A stretch of DNA of 8,193 bases from Thermoanaerobaculia bacterium (lineage in GTDB: Bacteria > Acidobacteriota > Thermoanaerobaculia > Multivoradales > UBA5704). Made by a program: the position numbers and the translations under genes. Where the stretch lies: NCBI GenBank assembly GCA_025937035.1, contig JAICSG010000147.1:1-8193 (forward strand), read 5' to 3'. Shown here one piece after another: positions 7,189 to 8,193 of the stretch. Position 1 is the stretch's first letter, and each line of letters opens with the position of its first letter. Under the pieces are notes generated by a model. The model saw only the letters and a list, made by a program, of their open reading frames with translations, searched no databases and was not told where the DNA came from.

Positions 7189-8028
7189 ATGGACGAAAAA
7201 CGCCCAGGAATGAGTCTCAAAGCGCCCGGGGCGTCCGGCGGCTCCCTGCACCTGCCGGGCCGTGGCCCGTCCCCGGCGGTCGATGACCATCTGGTGGTGC
7301 CGGAGGTCACGCGCGACGAGATCATCGCAGGCCGCAAGGTCGTGGCCTTCCCGGCCGAGGCGCCCCACGCGGACAAGCAGGTCGACCTCGACACCCTCCT
7401 GCGGCTTCACGTGGCGCCGGGGTATGTCGTCTCGGCGGACCTGATCACCCGCTTCGCGGTGGATTCGGACTTCGCCAGCGATACCTGCGTGCGGCGGGAG
7501 GGGGAGGATCCGGCGACCGGCCGGCGTTATCTGGAGGAGATCGCCTTCGAGGTGGTCTCGACCCAGAGCGAGCGGAACGCGGCGGAGAAGGCCCAGGTGA
7601 TGCATCGCCGTGGCGTGCGCCGGATTTTCGGGGTCTGGGTCAAGGGGCGCCGGAGGGTCTGCGAGTGGTCGGCCGAGAGCGAGGGCTGGCGTCCGCTGGA
7701 GGAAGAGTCTCAGATCACGGATTGCTGCCTCGGGGCACCCCTGCCGGTGAAGGCACTGCTCGATGTCGCGCTGGTCCCCAGAGCGGTGGTCCAGGCCTTG
7801 GAGGCCAAGGGCGATCCGGCGATCCAGGAGCTGAAGGAGGCGGCAAAAGCCGAGGGGATGGCCAGAGGGATCGCTGAATCCATCCTCGCGGTCCTGGAGA
7901 CGCGGGGAATCACCATGAGCCCGGAGCGACAGGAGGAGGTCCTGGGTTGTTCCGATGTCGATCGCCTGCAACGGTGGCTGAGGGAGGCCACTCTGCCGGC
8001 CACGACTGAAGCCGCCGCCCGGGATTGA
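7189..8028 (+). CDS. Uma2-family PD-(D/E)XK nuclease-fold protein
   Basis: Predicted member of the Uma2 (DUF820) family, a restriction-endonuclease-like fold of unproven biological role, 279 residues, presumably cytoplasmic. Residues 1-30 are Gly/Pro-rich and probably disordered. The nuclease core spans ~35-165. Its motifs are Asp98 in FASDTCV (family PD position), Glu121 in AFEVVSTQSERN (family EVxS motif), and Lys134 in the EKAQVMHRRGV helix, followed by IFGVWVKG. All three presumed metal-binding and catalytic residues are present. The C-terminal ~190-279 is helical and charged: an LDVALVPRAVVQAL helix, an Ala/Lys/Glu-rich helix, then LAVLETRGITMSPERQEEVLGCSDVDRLQRWL. This tail looks like the one shared by Uma2 and Rpn-like PD-(D/E)XK proteins that multiply in cyanobacteria and other bacteria. 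It is transcribed away from the peptidase operon and has no toxin-antitoxin partner or methylase beside it in the window. The start is supported by GGTAGGA 8 nt upstream. Fold assignment is good; function is open. Confidence 0.85.
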   Translation: MDEKRPGMSLKAPGASGGSLHLPGRGPSPAVDDHLVVPEVTRDEIIAGRKVVAFPAEAPHADKQVDLDTLLRLHVAPGYVVSADLITRFAVDSDFASDTCVRREGEDPATGRRYLEEIAFEVVSTQSERNAAEKAQVMHRRGVRRIFGVWVKGRRRVCEWSAESEGWRPLEEESQITDCCLGAPLPVKALLDVALVPRAVVQALEAKGDPAIQELKEAAKAEGMARGIAESILAVLETRGITMSPERQEEVLGCSDVDRLQRWLREATLPATTEAAARD

Positions 8029-8150
8029 AATCCACCCTTCCAGGGCGGTCCCCACCGCGCGCCACCCCGCCAGACGGCCCACGCCCCACCCTCCGAAACG
8101 TTGCCTTCGCCTTCCGAAAGGCCCAGACTGGCAGCCGGAGGTACAGCATC
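8029..8150. other. Spacer after the Uma2 gene, only weak hairpins seen
   Basis: This stretch contains GCGGT-cccc-ACCGC (8045-8058) and GCCTT-ccga-AAGGC (8109-8122), each a 5-bp stem with a 4-nt loop and no following T-run. The first could be a weak or Rho-assisted end of the Uma2 transcript; the second would lie in the leader of the next gene. Neither can be called a terminator with confidence. The rest is C-rich on the + strand without recognisable signals. Confidence 0.4.
8137..8141 (+). promoter_or_regulatory. Ribosome binding site of the gene entering at the right edge
   Basis: GGAGG followed by 9 nt and then ATG at 8151. The good match and spacing are the main reason to call a gene start in the last 43 bases. 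Confidence 0.5.
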
Positions 8151-8193
8151 ATGCTCACCACAACGCAATCGCACGCGGAGATACACTTCGCGC
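8151..8193 (+). CDS. Start of an unidentified gene, cut by the window edge
   Basis: Only 14 codons are visible, reading MLTTTQSHAEIHFA, open to the edge. Support comes from the GGAGG 9 nt upstream and from the lack of any competing real gene on either strand here. The segment is too short to identify. It follows the Uma2 gene by 122 bp on the same strand, so it could share its transcript or have its own promoter in the spacer. The N-terminus has no hydrophobic core, so it is not obviously exported. Confidence 0.45.
   Translation, partial: MLTTTQSHAEIHFA

Noticed and set aside
7036..8082. Upstream extension of the S41 peptidase frame through the Uma2 gene
   Set aside because: The extension is antisense to the Uma2 coding region and would bury the signal peptide inside the protein. 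GTG at 7035 has a ribosome binding site and gives a normal exported N-terminus.

Overview
This is a GC-rich window (roughly 70% G+C over the large genes by eye) from a free-living bacterium with many exported, repeat-rich proteins. A TPR-CHAT protein, a tricorn-like S41 peptidase and a stand-alone Uma2-type nuclease-fold protein occur together in high-GC Acidobacteriota, and also in Planctomycetota and Myxococcota. I favour an Acidobacteriota-like source, but nothing here (no rRNA or marker gene) proves it.

Layout, left to right. A short, AT-richer gene (about 44% G+C by my count) runs leftward off the edge at 1-221; it has a perfect Shine-Dalgarno sequence and no recognisable family. To its right, also leftward, is an 1105-residue exported TPR-CHAT protein (318-3635). 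Immediately upstream of that, separated by one base, is an 1132-residue exported tricorn-like S41 peptidase (3637-7035). A 153-bp divergent intergenic region (7036-7188) holds a perfect 13-bp inverted repeat with a 9-nt loop. Rightward from it runs a 279-residue Uma2-family (PD-(D/E)XK fold) protein (7189-8028). After a 122-bp gap, a new rightward gene appears to start at 8151 behind a good ribosome binding site and leaves the window.

How they work together. The S41 peptidase and the CHAT protein form one transcription unit with probable translational coupling, and both carry N-terminal signal peptides. I infer a coupled extracytoplasmic proteolysis module. In it, a propeller-gated tricorn-type peptidase is co-made with a caspase-fold protease on a TPR scaffold whose His/Cys dyad is intact. 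The small AT-rich gene downstream may be read through from the same transcript or be an acquired gene. The Uma2 gene is divergent and probably unrelated in function, although it may share regulatory DNA with the operon. Nothing shows CRISPR, tRNA, rRNA, an insertion sequence or a phage.
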